Assembly: GCA_029266795.1 (NCBI GenBank)
Contig: JAQSWE010000108.1
Coordinates: 1 to 15,099, forward strand
From: Alphaproteobacteria bacterium
GTDB taxonomy: Bacteria > Pseudomonadota > Alphaproteobacteria > Micavibrionales > UBA2020
Direction of reading: 5' to 3'
Length of the DNA: 15,099 nt
Part shown: positions 14,052 to 15,099 of the stretch, in pieces
How positions within the stretch are numbered: the stretch's first letter is position 1
Layout of the letters: each line of letters starts with the position of its first letter
Made by a program: the position numbers and the translations under genes
The notes under the pieces: model-generated
The model's database searches: none
The model's input: only the letters and a program-made list of their open reading frames with translations
What the model was told of the DNA's origin: nothing

Positions 14052-14276
14052 ATGCTGCGCGATTTCATCATTTTCACTCTGGCCGCATCGACGATCGGCT
14101 ATGTGGTTCATAAACGTCTCAATCAAGAATGCGCCGAGCGCGTTTGCGGCGGCGAATCTTCCGACCTCGACAAGGATGCCGACGATATGGTCGATCTGGC
14201 GTCGATGGATTCTTTCCCTGCGTCCGATCCGCCCGCATGGACGAAGGTTTCGGCCAACCATGTGTCGATGAATTAA
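14052..14276 (+). CDS. Small membrane-anchored protein with SFPASDPP motif
   Basis: A 74-residue protein. Residues 4-19 (DFIIFTLAASTIGYVV) form a single hydrophobic segment, followed by a basic stretch (HKRLNQ) suggesting an N-in membrane anchor or uncleaved signal. The middle contains two Cys (QECAERVCGG) and acidic residues. The C-terminus has MDSFPASDPPAWTKV, a motif I recognise from short conserved proteins in proteobacteria; no function is established to my knowledge. The start is ATG 14052 with GGGAGG 5-6 nt upstream, buried in the hairpin described separately. The stop is only 6 nt before the SDR start, so the pair is probably co-translated and subject to the same control. Confidence 0.82.
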   Translation: MLRDFIIFTLAASTIGYVVHKRLNQECAERVCGGESSDLDKDADDMVDLASMDSFPASDPPAWTKVSANHVSMN

Positions 14277-14282
14277 GCGGCC

Positions 14283-15099
14283 ATGAAAAAGCCGAAAAAG
14301 TCAGCGGCCAAAACGGCCGCCAAGCAGCGCAATGTGCAAAAACAAGTCGCACGCGCCGACCGCAAATCGGATGCCGAGCCTTCCGCCATGCAGGCAGGGG
14401 CGCGCGAATACCCGGTGCCGCCCTTCCCCAAGCAGCATTTGCCCAAGCCCGGGCTGGAGGCGGATGTCAACCCACAGCCGATGTATGACGCCCCGTATTA
14501 CCTCGGGTCGCGTAAGTTACAGGACAAGGTCGCTATCATTACCGGCGGTGATTCCGGCATCGGTCGCGCCGTTGCGGTGATGTTTGCGCGGGAAGGTGCG
14601 GATATTGTGCTGATGCATTTGGCCGAGCATGAAGATGCCGCGCTGACGAAAGAAAGAGTGGAGGCAGAGGGCCGTAAATGCATTGTCATAGCGGGCGATG
14701 TGCGCAAAAAGGCTTTCTGCGAAAAGGCCGTGAAAAAAGCCGTCGATACTTTCGGGCGCGTGGATGTGCTGGTCAATAACGCCGCGTTCCAGGTGCATAC
14801 GAAAGACATCGCCGACCTGACCGAGGAACATTTCGACGAAACGATCAAGACGAACCTGTATGGTTATTTCTTTATGGCGCAGGCGGCCATCCCCTTCATG
14901 GAGCGTGGCTCGGCAATCATCAATACAGGTTCCGTGACGGGGCTGCATGGCAGTAAGCATCTGCTCGATTATTCGACGACGAAGGGCGGCATCCATGCCT
15001 TCACCCGCTCCCTCGCGGGCAACCTGATCGGCAAGGGCATTCGCGTCAATGCGGTGGCACCGGGGCCGGTCTGGACGCCGCTGAACCCGTCGGACAAGG
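14283..15099 (+). CDS. SDR-family oxidoreductase, YghA/general stress protein 39 type (3' end off window)
   Basis: A classical short-chain dehydrogenase with a Rossmann NAD(P) fold; 272 codons are visible before the right edge, so roughly the last 40-50 residues are missing. Motifs: cofactor site TGGDSGIG (87-94), NNA (165-167), catalytic Ser217 (NTGSVTG), Tyr230 and Lys234 (YSTTKGG), and VAPGPVWTPL after the core. The N-terminal extension of about 80 residues includes PKPGLEADVNPQPMYDAPYY, the pre-domain typical of YghA/GSP39 proteins. In front of this is a very basic tail (MKKPKKSAAKTAAKQRNVQK), resembling a histone-like nucleic-acid-binding tail, which is less usual. The start ATG 14283 has only a weak upstream AAGCGG, so translation is probably coupled to the small gene ending at 14276. 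The substrate is unknown; a general stress role is suggested by the family. Confidence 0.92.
   Translation, partial: MKKPKKSAAKTAAKQRNVQKQVARADRKSDAEPSAMQAGAREYPVPPFPKQHLPKPGLEADVNPQPMYDAPYYLGSRKLQDKVAIITGGDSGIGRAVAVMFAREGADIVLMHLAEHEDAALTKERVEAEGRKCIVIAGDVRKKAFCEKAVKKAVDTFGRVDVLVNNAAFQVHTKDIADLTEEHFDETIKTNLYGYFFMAQAAIPFMERGSAIINTGSVTGLHGSKHLLDYSTTKGGIHAFTRSLAGNLIGKGIRVNAVAPGPVWTPLNPSDK

Overview
The window reads as chromosomal DNA of a moderately GC-rich proteobacterium, most likely an alphaproteobacterium. I base this on the codon-position GC pattern, an EcfG/RpoE-like ECF sigma factor, an Ada-AraC-AlkA fusion, a YghA-type dehydrogenase behind a small protein with a 'SFPASDPP' motif, and a ROSE-like leader hairpin. 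The genus is not resolvable from the sequence. About a dozen genes are present and no complete RNA gene.

Layout. 1-1189: a P4-type tyrosine integrase on the minus strand, cut by the left edge. 1190-1544: a non-coding junction with repeats, a tRNA-Ser 3'-end-like 24-mer (1370-1393), a small hairpin and a TTGACA promoter with an embedded inverted repeat. This looks like one end of an integrated element. 1545-3106: an ankyrin-like gene split into two frames by an apparent one-base loss near 2442. 3130-5478: a secreted RTX protein with tandem 82-residue repeats. 5634-6851: ogt and an orphan ECF sigma factor, both minus strand and separated by a strong terminator. 7145-9208: two paralogous TauD/SyrP-like Fe(II)/2-oxoglutarate oxygenases in one operon, divergent from a Bcr/CflA-type MFS exporter (9523-10779). 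10795-12369: an exported Gln/Ala/Glu/Arg-rich coiled-coil protein with a Tyr/Asn-rich C-terminus. 12543-13991: the Ada-AlkA fusion. 14052-15099: a small membrane-anchored protein and an SDR dehydrogenase, cut by the right edge, preceded by a hairpin that buries the Shine-Dalgarno sequence.

Functional themes. Alkylation repair is split between two loci: Ogt (O6-methylguanine) and Ada-AlkA (methylphosphotriester sensing plus base excision). The oxygenase pair plus exporter looks like a small metabolite-modification and export module, and the upstream oxygenase has Asn where the first metal-binding His is expected. The small protein and SDR look like a stress operon under translational, possibly temperature-dependent, control.

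The most interesting signals are the SD-sequestering hairpin at 14006-14048, the tandem oxygenases with one altered metal site, and the regular 82-residue repeats in the RTX protein. No CRISPR array, transposase or obvious defence system was seen.
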